The position numbers and the translations under genes are program-made. Shown here piece by piece: positions 1 to 5,474 of a stretch of DNA of 5,474 nt. How positions within the stretch are numbered: the stretch's first letter is position 1; every line of letters starts with the position of its first letter. The stretch comes from J088 sp003695505 [NCBI: Candidatus Dadabacteria bacterium] (lineage in GTDB: Bacteria; J088). The notes beneath the pieces were generated by a model that did no database searches, was not told where the DNA came from, and was given only the letters and a program-made list of their open reading frames with translations. The stretch spans positions 1-5,474 of the forward strand of contig RFIY01000118.1 in the NCBI GenBank assembly GCA_003695505.1. The letters run 5' to 3'.

Positions 1-1448
1 CCCAGCAGCGTCGTGCCGGTGACGTGGCGGCCCGACCAGGTGAGCTGGATCGACTGGCTGTGTTCGTTCGTCTGCTGGGCGAAACGATTGAACGGATTGT
101 CGGGATCGAGGGTACGCTCGCGGTCGCCGAGAAACGTCAGTTCGTCCTGCGCGCCGAAGATGAAGGTGCGCAAGGTCAGTCGGTCGATGTTGCAGGTGTA
201 GCGAAACTGGTAGTCGCGAAACTTCGGCAGCGTACTGAAGCTGACGCCCGCGTTTTCGGGGATTACCTTGTCGAGAAACAGGTGCGCATAGCTGCTGCGC
301 GCGCCGATTTGCACGCCCCCGCAACGGCCGGCGGGTCCTTCGGCGACCGCCTCGGACAGCAGCGTGCTGATCAGCGCGCGTCCCTGCCAGCGGTCGGTGC
401 GCGGGTCGCGGATGCGCACGTTCAACACGCCGCCGATCGCGTCACCGTAGCGCACACTGAAGTTGCTGGGGTAGAGCGTGACGTCGGCGATGATATCCGT
501 TGCGATCACGCTTTTGATTGCGCCGAAGTGAAACACGAACGGTACCGGAACGCCGTCGATATAGATGACGGTGTCGCGGGCGTCGCTGCCGCGAACCAGC
601 AGATCGCCCGAAAATTCGTTGCTTTGCGCGACGCCCGGCAACTTCTGCACGACGCGAATCGCATCGTCGAAGGTGCCCGGGACACTGCGCAGCTCGCGTG
701 TGTCGAGCCGGACGCGGCTGACCTCGGTGCGCTCGTACTCCGCCTCGACGATCAGCTCGAGCGGAGAAATCGTTCGGGGTTGCAGGCGGTACTCGACAGC
801 GAGTGCTTCGTCGGGGCGCAGTTGCTCGTCGAAGCGCGCCAGTTCGAAGCCCGTTGCGGCAACGGTCACCGTGACCGCCCCGGGTGGTACGGGTAGTGCG
901 AAGCGTCCTTCCGAATCACTGGTCGTGACGGCGTCGGCGCCGGCAGCGATCTCGGCGCCGGCGATCGGGCGGCGCGAGCCTTTTTCGTAGACGACGCCCC
1001 TAAGCCATGCGACCGCCTGCTTCTGGAGCGCCGCGGGTGGCGGCGGGACCTCGATCGTGGTCTCGATCAGCGCCTGGAACGGCTCGCCATTGCGCAGCGC
1101 GGGGCGGAACCGGCTTTGTCGCAAGGCTTCGACCACGGCTGGGACAAAGGCGGGATGGTTGCTTTCCAGAACGGCGACGTCCGTGACCGTCCCGGACGTT
1201 GTCACGGCAAAGCGCAGCGTCACGACGCCGGTTACCGGTTGCGACAGGCCTTCTGGATAGACGATGTCGGCGGCAACCTCAAGCTGCGGCGGCGTCACTT
1301 CTGCCTGGACGAGCGCTGGTGCGATCAGAATGAACGCGAACAGCGGGAAAAGTCGGAGCACGCCCAGAAAGGCAACGGCCCGTCGGTGCTGGAGGTGCCA
1401 GCAGTTTGAAAGCACCACACGCAGAAAAACGTTCAAAAATTTATACAT
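1..1448 (-). CDS. TonB-dependent receptor with N-terminal TonB C-terminal-like domain (partial, 3' end outside window)
   Basis: This is an open frame of 482 codons from ATG 1448 to the window edge. It encodes an outer-membrane receptor of the TonB-dependent family, which imports a ligand using inner-membrane energy. Residues about 24-49 form a hydrophobic signal peptide ending APALVQA. Residues about 57-133 resemble the TonB C-terminal domain (GVVTLRFAVTTSGTVTDVAV, then SRFRPALRNGEPF). A proline run follows at 135-138. Residues about 147-222 look like a carboxypeptidase-regulatory beta-sandwich (LRGVVYEKGSRRPIAGAEI). ELIVEAE (231-237) resembles a TonB box. Residues about 250-347 are the plug, with LLVRGSDARDTVIYIDGVPV and RYGDAIGGVLNVRIRDP. 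The barrel begins after that and is cut off; it has two cysteines (376, 419). The ligand cannot be told. The start is uncertain: no Shine-Dalgarno is visible, and GTG at residue 30 would give a conventional 20-residue signal peptide. The gene lies 113 bp after nhaD and probably has its own promoter. Confidence 0.9.
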   Translation of the reverse strand, partial: MYKFLNVFLRVVLSNCWHLQHRRAVAFLGVLRLFPLFAFILIAPALVQAEVTPPQLEVAADIVYPEGLSQPVTGVVTLRFAVTTSGTVTDVAVLESNHPAFVPAVVEALRQSRFRPALRNGEPFQALIETTIEVPPPPAALQKQAVAWLRGVVYEKGSRRPIAGAEIAAGADAVTTSDSEGRFALPVPPGAVTVTVAATGFELARFDEQLRPDEALAVEYRLQPRTISPLELIVEAEYERTEVSRVRLDTRELRSVPGTFDDAIRVVQKLPGVAQSNEFSGDLLVRGSDARDTVIYIDGVPVPFVFHFGAIKSVIATDIIADVTLYPSNFSVRYGDAIGGVLNVRIRDPRTDRWQGRALISTLLSEAVAEGPAGRCGGVQIGARSSYAHLFLDKVIPENAGVSFSTLPKFRDYQFRYTCNIDRLTLRTFIFGAQDELTFLGDRERTLDPDNPFNRFAQQTNEHSQSIQLTWSGRHVTGTTLL

Positions 1449-1457
1449 GATCGTTTT

Positions 1458-1466
1458 ATTGTAGCA
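1458..1466 (-). promoter_or_regulatory. Extended -10 promoter motif for the receptor gene
   Basis: Read on the minus strand the bases are TGCTACAAT, one mismatch from the extended -10 consensus TGnTATAAT. It sits in an otherwise GC-rich spacer and is followed by an A-rich stretch (AAAACG). No convincing -35 box lies 17 bp upstream (CGCCAG there), which is tolerated by extended -10 promoters. Transcription would begin near 1451-1452, only about 3 bases before ATG 1448. That implies a nearly leaderless mRNA or a start codon further downstream. Identified by eye only. Confidence 0.35.
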
Positions 1467-1518
1467 GGTCGCCCGCTGCCTGGCGTGCGTTCCGGCAGGC
1501 GCTCGCTGCTTGCTTCCC

Positions 1519-1558
1519 GAAATCGGGGGGGGGCCGACGGGATCGATTCGGCGATTTC
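1519..1558 (-). other. Imperfect stem-loop just after nhaD, carrying the homopolymer
   Basis: Bases 1519-1524 (GAAATC on plus) can pair with 1553-1558 (GATTTC), and 1533-1537 (GCCGA) with 1548-1552 (TCGGC). The eight bases 1525-1532 are left as a one-sided bulge made wholly of G on plus (C in the mRNA). The structure starts four bases after the nhaD stop codon, so it may protect or end the nhaD transcript. It lacks the U-tract of an intrinsic terminator, and the large bulge weakens it. A regulatory role is inference. Confidence 0.3.
1525..1533. repeat. Nine-base G (plus) / C (minus) homopolymer tract
   Basis: Nine consecutive G bases lie in the spacer between nhaD and the receptor gene, about 77-85 bases upstream of the receptor ATG. 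Tracts of this kind are prone to slipped-strand length changes in vivo and to length errors in sequencing. Other Gram-negative bacteria use such tracts upstream of outer-membrane protein genes for phase variation. Whether this one varies cannot be seen from one sequence. Confidence 0.85.
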
Positions 1559-1561
1559 CCC

Positions 1562-2905
1562 TCAAAATACAGCCGCGTTGATCCAGATGTGCACGATGAT
1601 GCTGAGTGCGTAACCCAGCAGGATCGCCGGAAGCCAGCGGAGGTGGGCAAAAAACGTGTACTTCCCTCTGGCTTGCCCCATCAGAGCGACTCCCGCTGCC
1701 GATCCAATCGACAACAGGGAACCCCCGACGCCGGCGGTCAGCGTGACAAGCAGCCACTGTCCGAGACTCATCGCGGGTTCCATCGACAACACAGCATACA
1801 TGACCGGGATGTTGTCGATGATCGATGACAGGACGCCGACAGTGACGTTCGACGGCGTCGGGCCCCACTGGCCATACATAAAGGACGATAGCTGGTGAAG
1901 GTAGCCAAATTGGGCGAGACCCCCGACCGACATGACGACGCCATAGAAAAAGAAAATCGTATCCCATTCCGCGCGCGCGATCTGACGGAACACATCGTAG
2001 GCCACCGGGCTGCCCAGATGCTTTTCACCGCTGTTCTCGTCCCGTTCGTGTGCGGCGATCGCCAAAATGTAGGCATACATCTTCAGCAGACCGAGGCCGA
2101 ATAGCATACCGAGCACCGGGGGAAGGTCGAGGATCTGGTGAAAGATCACGGCGGTCGCGACCGTGAGCAGGAACAGCAGGATCGTACCGCGTGCCCCACG
2201 TTTCATATAAATGCGTTTGGACGTGACATCGGGGTGCCCGTCCCGGATCGCAAAGTTGAGGATAAGTGCGGGTACGAGCCAGTTGACCAAAGCGGGCACG
2301 AAAAGACGGAAAAACGTGAAGAAGTCGAGCGTTCCCTGCGGTGTGACGATCTGTTTTTGCCAGACCATCAGCGTCGTGATATCACCGAACGGCGAAAACG
2401 CGCCGCCTGCGTTCGCCGCGATCACGATGTTGATCGCCGACAGGGCGATGAATCGTGGGCGTTCGGCGGCCACAGACATCACGACCGTATTCAGGAGCAG
2501 CGCGGTCGTCAGGTTGTCGAACACCGGAGAAATACAAAACGCAAGCGCGCCGGTCAGCCAGAAAAGCGCGCGAAAGCTGAATTGCTTCTCTACCAGCCAT
2601 GAGCGCAATCGCTGAAAGACGTTGCGCTCTTCCATCGCGTTGATGTAGGTCATCGCGACGATCAGGAAAAACGCCAGCTCTGCATACTCCAGAAACGTAT
2701 GGCGTGCCGCGTCCTCGACATTGTGCTGCAACAGCCCCAGGTGCGCCGCAATCGCGAGCAGGATCCAGATCACGCCGGCGGCAATCATCACCGGCTTCGA
2801 CTTGTTCAGTTCGAGTTGCTCTTCAAAGATGACAGCGACGTATGCAACGATGAAGACGACGACGGCCGTCACGGCCGTCCAGTGATCCGTAATCGCGTGC
2901 GGCAT
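1562..2905 (-). CDS. nhaD: NhaD-type Na+/H+ antiporter
   Basis: This 447-residue inner-membrane protein of the ion transporter (ArsB/NhaD) superfamily exchanges cytoplasmic Na+ (or Li+) for external protons, supporting salt tolerance and pH homeostasis. The length is normal for NhaD. About 12 hydrophobic segments are visible, the first at about 9-25 and the last at about 422-442, with a hydrophilic charged loop near 286-298 (HERDENSGEKHLG). Signature motifs are intact: FDNLTTALL (129-137), NAGGAFSPFGDITT (165-178), SIIDNIPVMYAVL (361-373) and GGSLLSIGSAAGVALMG (394-410). The acidic residues in the FDN, GDITT and IDNIP motifs are the expected ion-handling positions. ATG 2905 is supported by a well-spaced GGAG and by the predicted N-terminus preceding the first membrane helix. 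The gene is separated from the upstream cassette by 183 bp and from the receptor by 113 bp, so it is probably its own transcription unit. I see no truncation or frameshift. Confidence 0.95.
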   Translation of the reverse strand: MPHAITDHWTAVTAVVVFIVAYVAVIFEEQLELNKSKPVMIAAGVIWILLAIAAHLGLLQHNVEDAARHTFLEYAELAFFLIVAMTYINAMEERNVFQRLRSWLVEKQFSFRALFWLTGALAFCISPVFDNLTTALLLNTVVMSVAAERPRFIALSAINIVIAANAGGAFSPFGDITTLMVWQKQIVTPQGTLDFFTFFRLFVPALVNWLVPALILNFAIRDGHPDVTSKRIYMKRGARGTILLFLLTVATAVIFHQILDLPPVLGMLFGLGLLKMYAYILAIAAHERDENSGEKHLGSPVAYDVFRQIARAEWDTIFFFYGVVMSVGGLAQFGYLHQLSSFMYGQWGPTPSNVTVGVLSSIIDNIPVMYAVLSMEPAMSLGQWLLVTLTAGVGGSLLSIGSAAGVALMGQARGKYTFFAHLRWLPAILLGYALSIIVHIWINAAVF

Positions 2906-2912
2906 GGCGGTG

Positions 2913-2917
2913 CTCCA
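2913..2917 (-). promoter_or_regulatory. Ribosome binding site of nhaD
   Basis: On the minus strand TGGAG stands seven bases before ATG 2905, a good Shine-Dalgarno at normal spacing. It fixes the nhaD start. Confidence 0.7.
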
Positions 2918-3035
2918 CGAAATCGGTTGAGCGTGATCGATGCTGCCTGAACATGCGGGGCGCGCTGGCAGGCCGCACCTTACAGGCGGAATGGGATGAA
3001 ATGAGCGAAGTGATGGCGTTTTGTGCCGGTTCGAC

Positions 3036-3070
3036 GGCTGCGCCCGGTCCGGACAAACGACCGTGCAGCC
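3036..3070 (-). terminator. Compound GC-rich stem-loop between the EthD gene and nhaD, possible terminator
   Basis: Bases 3036-3041 (GGCTGC on plus) pair with 3065-3070 (GCAGCC), and inside them 3045-3049 (CGGTC) pair with 3059-3063 (GACCG), leaving a nine-base loop at 3050-3058. The two stems are joined by an internal loop of three bases on one side and one on the other. It begins 18 bases after the stop codon of the EthD-domain gene. No U-tract follows on either strand, so if it ends transcription it does so weakly, or it may act as a 3'-end stabiliser. Confidence 0.4.
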
Positions 3071-3088
3071 ATTGCATGTCAGTTTACA

Positions 3089-3838
3089 TCAACTTTTCAG
3101 AAAGTACTCGCCGACCATCTGTGTGCGCAGCTTGAGGATGTTCAGGAACGAGAGCACAGAGGCCATCATTTTCGCCTGGTTGATGACCAGCTCGACCGGA
3201 TTTCGTGCGCCGTAGAACAGAAATGGGTTTTCGACGTGACGGCCGTCCGGCCAGGCTTCTTCGACGATGCCTTCGACCGGCGGCGCGTCAGGTGTGATCG
3301 CATCGAGGACGAGGTTGCGTACATAGCGCGCCCGCGGCTGCATCTGCTCGGATACCGGCGACTGCCGACCATACCAGCGGCGCAACCATTCGTCTTTGGA
3401 CAGTCGGCGGGGACGTTCCATCAGCGTCAGCAGCACGACACCCGGGGAGCGGGCGCCGTCCGGCCAGTCGCGCTTCTTGCCCCAACGGTTGTCGCCGTAT
3501 TGGGTGTAGACGGTTTCCTCGACGCGCCAGGCCGCCGGTCGAAACCCTGCCTCACGCAACCGCGCCAGTGCGAGGTCGGTGACCTCATTCGAAGTCGGCC
3601 ACAGGTCGAGCATGCCTGCCGGGCGGGACTCTCCTCGCCGTGGTGGCGCCGGGCAACGCACTTTGGCCGCCTGGACGTCGTGTACAAGGGCTGTCAGCCT
3701 GTCGCAGGCTGGCAGCAGCTCCGGGCCGATGCGATCGACGACCTGAAGCTCGAGCGCTTCCGGACTGCGATCGCGCTCGTCCCAGAAGACGATTTGAACC
3801 TTATCGGTTTGCGAGTTCTGCTGCGTACTGTCGGGCAT
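3089..3838 (-). CDS. EthD-domain-containing protein (two alpha/beta halves)
   Basis: This 249-residue soluble cytoplasmic protein has no signal peptide or membrane segment. The C-terminal half (about 131-245) fits the EthD family of dimeric ferredoxin-like alpha/beta barrels: a beta strand (VVLLTLMERP, 134-143), a helix carrying SKDEWLRRWYGRQSP (147-161), then RYVRNLVLD (171-179) and VEGIVEEAWPDG (188-199). The N-terminal half (about 13-115) shows a similar strand/helix order, starting VQIVFWDE and ending in WRVEETVYTQYG, so the protein may be an internal duplication forming a barrel in one chain. EthD is named from the ethyl tert-butyl ether degradation locus, where its exact role is unclear; related proteins sit in catabolic and polyketide clusters. 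The position usually histidine in the helix motif is Q159 here. ATG 3838 lies inside the upstream epimerase gene (38-bp overlap) behind AGAGGT, implying coupled expression. Substrate and activity are unknown. Confidence 0.75.
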   Translation of the reverse strand: MPDSTQQNSQTDKVQIVFWDERDRSPEALELQVVDRIGPELLPACDRLTALVHDVQAAKVRCPAPPRRGESRPAGMLDLWPTSNEVTDLALARLREAGFRPAAWRVEETVYTQYGDNRWGKKRDWPDGARSPGVVLLTLMERPRRLSKDEWLRRWYGRQSPVSEQMQPRARYVRNLVLDAITPDAPPVEGIVEEAWPDGRHVENPFLFYGARNPVELVINQAKMMASVLSFLNILKLRTQMVGEYFLKS

Positions 3839-4865
3839 AGGGAATGACCTCTTTCATTCCGGACTCGCGGTTGACGCGCGGCGTGTAACCGAGTTCGCGC
3901 CGGGCCTTGTCGATACGGACCCAGTAGTCTTCGGTCAGCTTCCAGATCGCGCTCTTTGTCAGGTCGGGCTCGGGACCGCCCAGTTTGTGCGCCCATTCCA
4001 GTGCTCTGGCGATCGGATAGAAGGGGCGTCCGGGCAACCAGATTTTGGGGAACGGGTGGCCAAGCGCCGTGACCAGGGGCTCCGCCCAGAGCAGCTGATT
4101 GAATGGTTCGCCGTCGGTGATGAAATATGGCTGGCCGCCGGCAACATCAGGGTCGGTCGCCAGCTTCTGCGCAGCGAGGATTTCGGCATCGGCGACGTTC
4201 TGGACGTGGGAGCAATCAGTTTTCGCGGTCTTGCTGCCGACGGCGACGGCGAATTTTCCGGCCGTGACCTGTTCGACGAGGATGTTGATCATCACGGAAC
4301 GGCGGCTCGGCCCCCAGATACCGCCCGGACGGATGGCGGCGGTCCGCAGGTCGCCGATGTTGTCGCTGCCAAGCACGGCCTGCTCGGCGATGACTTTGGT
4401 TTCGGTGTACAGATCCATGTACGTCTGCGCATAGGGCTGCGATTCGTCAGCCCCGCTCAGCGGGCGATCCATGCAGACGTTGTGGCTGCTGGTGTGAACG
4501 AGCTGCTTCACACCGTGGCGGCGTGCCGCGTCGAGGATGTTCTGCGTGCCGCCGACATTGATGCCGAAGCTGAATTCGCGTACCGCCTTGCGGTAGACGC
4601 CGAGCAGGCAGATCACCGCGGCCGCGTGGAAAATCGTCTGGACGCCCTCGACCGCCCGGTTGACCGTATCGGCATCGCGGATGTCACCCTGGATCGAGAC
4701 CAGATTCGGATGGCGGAAGTCGTAGGGATTGATATCAAACGCGCGGACGTTCAGTCCGAGTTCGAGCAATCGCTGGACGAGTTCATTTCCGACGAAGCCT
4801 GAGGCGCCGGTGACAAGAACATTTGGGCCAAATTTGACGTTGGAGGAATCGACCGGAAACGTCAT
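3801..4865 (-). CDS. NAD-dependent epimerase/dehydratase, 3-beta-hydroxysteroid dehydrogenase-like extended SDR
   Basis: This 354-residue soluble enzyme has a Rossmann fold and is expected to oxidise a secondary alcohol (or epimerise a sugar or sterol-like group) with NAD. The nucleotide loop TGASGFVG is at residues 19-26. D44, at the end of the second strand (VRAFDIN), suggests NAD rather than NADP. GDIRD is at 60-64, HAAA at 80-83, the HTSS serine strand at 124-127 and the catalytic YTETK (Y153, K157). IRPGGIWGP (178-186) is typical of the 3-beta-HSD/sterol-4-carboxylate dehydrogenase branch. The C-terminal substrate domain runs from about 190 to 354, and the length is normal. ATG 4865 is chosen because it overlaps the upstream stop as ATGA and lies just before the Rossmann core. 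The frame stays open a further 172 codons upstream, but that stretch is a shadow of the SDR gene. Steroid or terpenoid alcohol is the likeliest substrate class from family and neighbours, but this is unproven. Confidence 0.88.
   Translation of the reverse strand: MTFPVDSSNVKFGPNVLVTGASGFVGNELVQRLLELGLNVRAFDINPYDFRHPNLVSIQGDIRDADTVNRAVEGVQTIFHAAAVICLLGVYRKAVREFSFGINVGGTQNILDAARRHGVKQLVHTSSHNVCMDRPLSGADESQPYAQTYMDLYTETKVIAEQAVLGSDNIGDLRTAAIRPGGIWGPSRRSVMINILVEQVTAGKFAVAVGSKTAKTDCSHVQNVADAEILAAQKLATDPDVAGGQPYFITDGEPFNQLLWAEPLVTALGHPFPKIWLPGRPFYPIARALEWAHKLGGPEPDLTKSAIWKLTEDYWVRIDKARRELGYTPRVNRESGMKEVIPYARQYAAELANR
3847..3852 (-). promoter_or_regulatory. Ribosome binding site of the EthD-domain gene
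   Basis: AGAGGT on the minus strand lies eight bases before ATG 3838 and inside the 3' end of the epimerase gene. It supports this start codon and the 38-bp gene overlap. Confidence 0.6.
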
Positions 4866-5474
4866 TCGCCGTATACCTTTCGAGTTGTGCGAGCAAAGAA
4901 GCGGACAGCAGCCTGGCGCGGCACCAGGCGGGAGAAAACAAAATGAACGGCCTTGTTGACCGGTCCGGCAATCGCGAGCGGCTGGCGGCCGAGCGCAGTC
5001 AGTGCCTCGCGGGCAACGTCTTCGGGATCCATCGGAAACGTCATGCGCTGGCGATCCGTGGGGGTCTGTTGTTCGAATCCGGGTGTGCGGGTCGCACCGG
5101 CAACCATGCCGAGGACATCGACGCCGTGCGGGGCGAGTTCTTCCCACAAGCCTTCTGCGAGCACCGTGTTGAAGGCCTTGGTCGCGGCGTAGGCCGCCAC
5201 GAGCGCGGATCCCTGGAATCCAGACATCGATGACATCAGAATGACACCACCCCGTTTCCGTGCAACCATCTCCGGCACGAACGTGTCGACCAATGTGACC
5301 GGGCCGCGGCAATTGACGTCGATCATCTTCTGTTTGTCGGCGGTCAGCGTCTCCAGATAGGGACCGATCACCGAATAGCACGCGTTGTAGACCAGCAGAC
5401 CGATGTCGCGGTCGCCGACGGCGGTACGAATCGCGGTGTCGAGATCGGGACGGGCCAGGTCGATCGCAACGGGA
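4862..5474 (-). CDS. Classical short-chain dehydrogenase/reductase (SDR), partial at its N-terminus
   Basis: The frame is open from the window edge (first full codon at 5473) to TGA at 4862-4864, giving 203 visible residues of a usual 250-280. The missing part would carry the glycine-rich TGxxxGxG cofactor loop. Numbered from the first visible residue, the catalytic tetrad is complete: N54 (DVN), S82 (ILMSSMSGFQGS) and Y95-x3-K99 (AYAATKA). AGATRTPGF (125-133) is the loop after the sixth strand, near the nicotinamide. The motif normally written NNAG reads YNAC here (29-32). These enzymes interconvert alcohols and ketones with NAD(P). The stop overlaps the epimerase ATG by ATGA, so the two are translated together. 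A GTG at 5371 is too far into the fold to be the real start; translation begins outside the window. The substrate is unknown; the two dehydrogenases may act in succession. Confidence 0.9.
   Translation of the reverse strand, partial: PVAIDLARPDLDTAIRTAVGDRDIGLLVYNACYSVIGPYLETLTADKQKMIDVNCRGPVTLVDTFVPEMVARKRGGVILMSSMSGFQGSALVAAYAATKAFNTVLAEGLWEELAPHGVDVLGMVAGATRTPGFEQQTPTDRQRMTFPMDPEDVAREALTALGRQPLAIAGPVNKAVHFVFSRLVPRQAAVRFFARTTRKVYGE
4876..4881 (-). promoter_or_regulatory. Ribosome binding site of the epimerase gene
   Basis: GAAAGG on the minus strand lies ten bases before ATG 4865, inside the end of the SDR gene. It is a modest Shine-Dalgarno at slightly long spacing, consistent with translation being helped by coupling at the ATGA overlap. 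Confidence 0.45.

Noticed and set aside
24-896. Long plus-strand open frame (290 codons) opposite the receptor gene
   Set aside because: It is antisense to a receptor frame with clear plug motifs. Its translation is rich in Arg/Ala/Val/Asp with no recognisable domain, as expected of a shadow frame in GC-rich DNA.
2906-3035. Possible nhaD promoter (TGTAAG at a -10-like position)
   Set aside because: Only a weak -10 match and no -35 partner at suitable spacing; not enough to call a promoter.
3076-3089. Short inverted repeat ATGT-N6-ACAT near the EthD stop codon, as a possible regulator site
   Set aside because: Four-base arms are too short, and no promoter elements can be placed near it.
3023-3847. 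Plus-strand open frame (274 codons) opposite the EthD gene
   Set aside because: The minus strand has family motifs, a ribosome binding site and operon overlap; the plus frame has none of these.
3987-4802. Plus-strand open frame (271 codons) opposite the epimerase gene
   Set aside because: It is an exact antisense shadow of an enzyme gene with full catalytic motifs, and no recognised domain is seen in it.
4854-5044. Twelve-base repeat CGGAAACGTCAT at 4854-4865 and 5033-5044, encoding MTFPVD and MTFPMD
   Set aside because: Only two short copies, both inside coding sequence in different frame contexts; chance is the simplest explanation.
4866-5381. N-terminal extension of the epimerase frame by 172 codons
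   Set aside because: The stretch is out of frame with the SDR gene that occupies the same DNA and has low-complexity Arg/Gly/Pro-rich translation. The ATGA overlap gives the proper start.

Overview
The window holds five protein genes, all on the minus strand, so transcription runs from high to low coordinates. It comes from a Gram-negative bacterium: there is an outer-membrane TonB-dependent receptor with a signal peptide. GC content looks high (about 60% by eye), so long antisense reading frames are common and have been left out. The lineage cannot be fixed from the sequence. An NhaD antiporter beside steroid-type SDR genes would fit a marine or halotolerant proteobacterium, but that is inference.

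Region 5474-3089 is a tight three-gene cassette. It has a classical short-chain dehydrogenase (SDR) whose 5' end lies outside the window, an extended-SDR/3-beta-hydroxysteroid-dehydrogenase-like NAD-dependent epimerase, and a two-part EthD-domain protein. The first two genes overlap by ATGA (4 bp) and the second and third by 38 bp, so they are almost certainly co-transcribed and translationally coupled. Two oxidoreductases plus an EthD-type small alpha/beta-barrel protein suggest catabolism or modification of a hydrophobic alcohol or ketone (steroid, terpenoid or similar). The substrate is unknown.

Region 3088-2906 is a 183-bp spacer with a strong compound stem-loop (3036-3070), followed by nhaD (2905-1562), a complete Na+/H+ antiporter gene with all family signature motifs and a good ribosome binding site.

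Region 1561-1449 is a 113-bp spacer with a nine-base G/C homopolymer inside an imperfect stem-loop, and an extended -10 promoter motif immediately before the next start codon. Region 1448-1 is the 5' part (482 codons) of a TonB-dependent receptor. After its signal peptide it carries a TonB C-terminal-like domain, then a carboxypeptidase-regulatory-like domain, a TonB-box-like segment, the plug and the start of the barrel. This receptor with a built-in TonB-like domain, behind a homopolymer-bearing upstream region, is the most unusual part of the window. I see no RNA genes, insertion sequences or CRISPR arrays.
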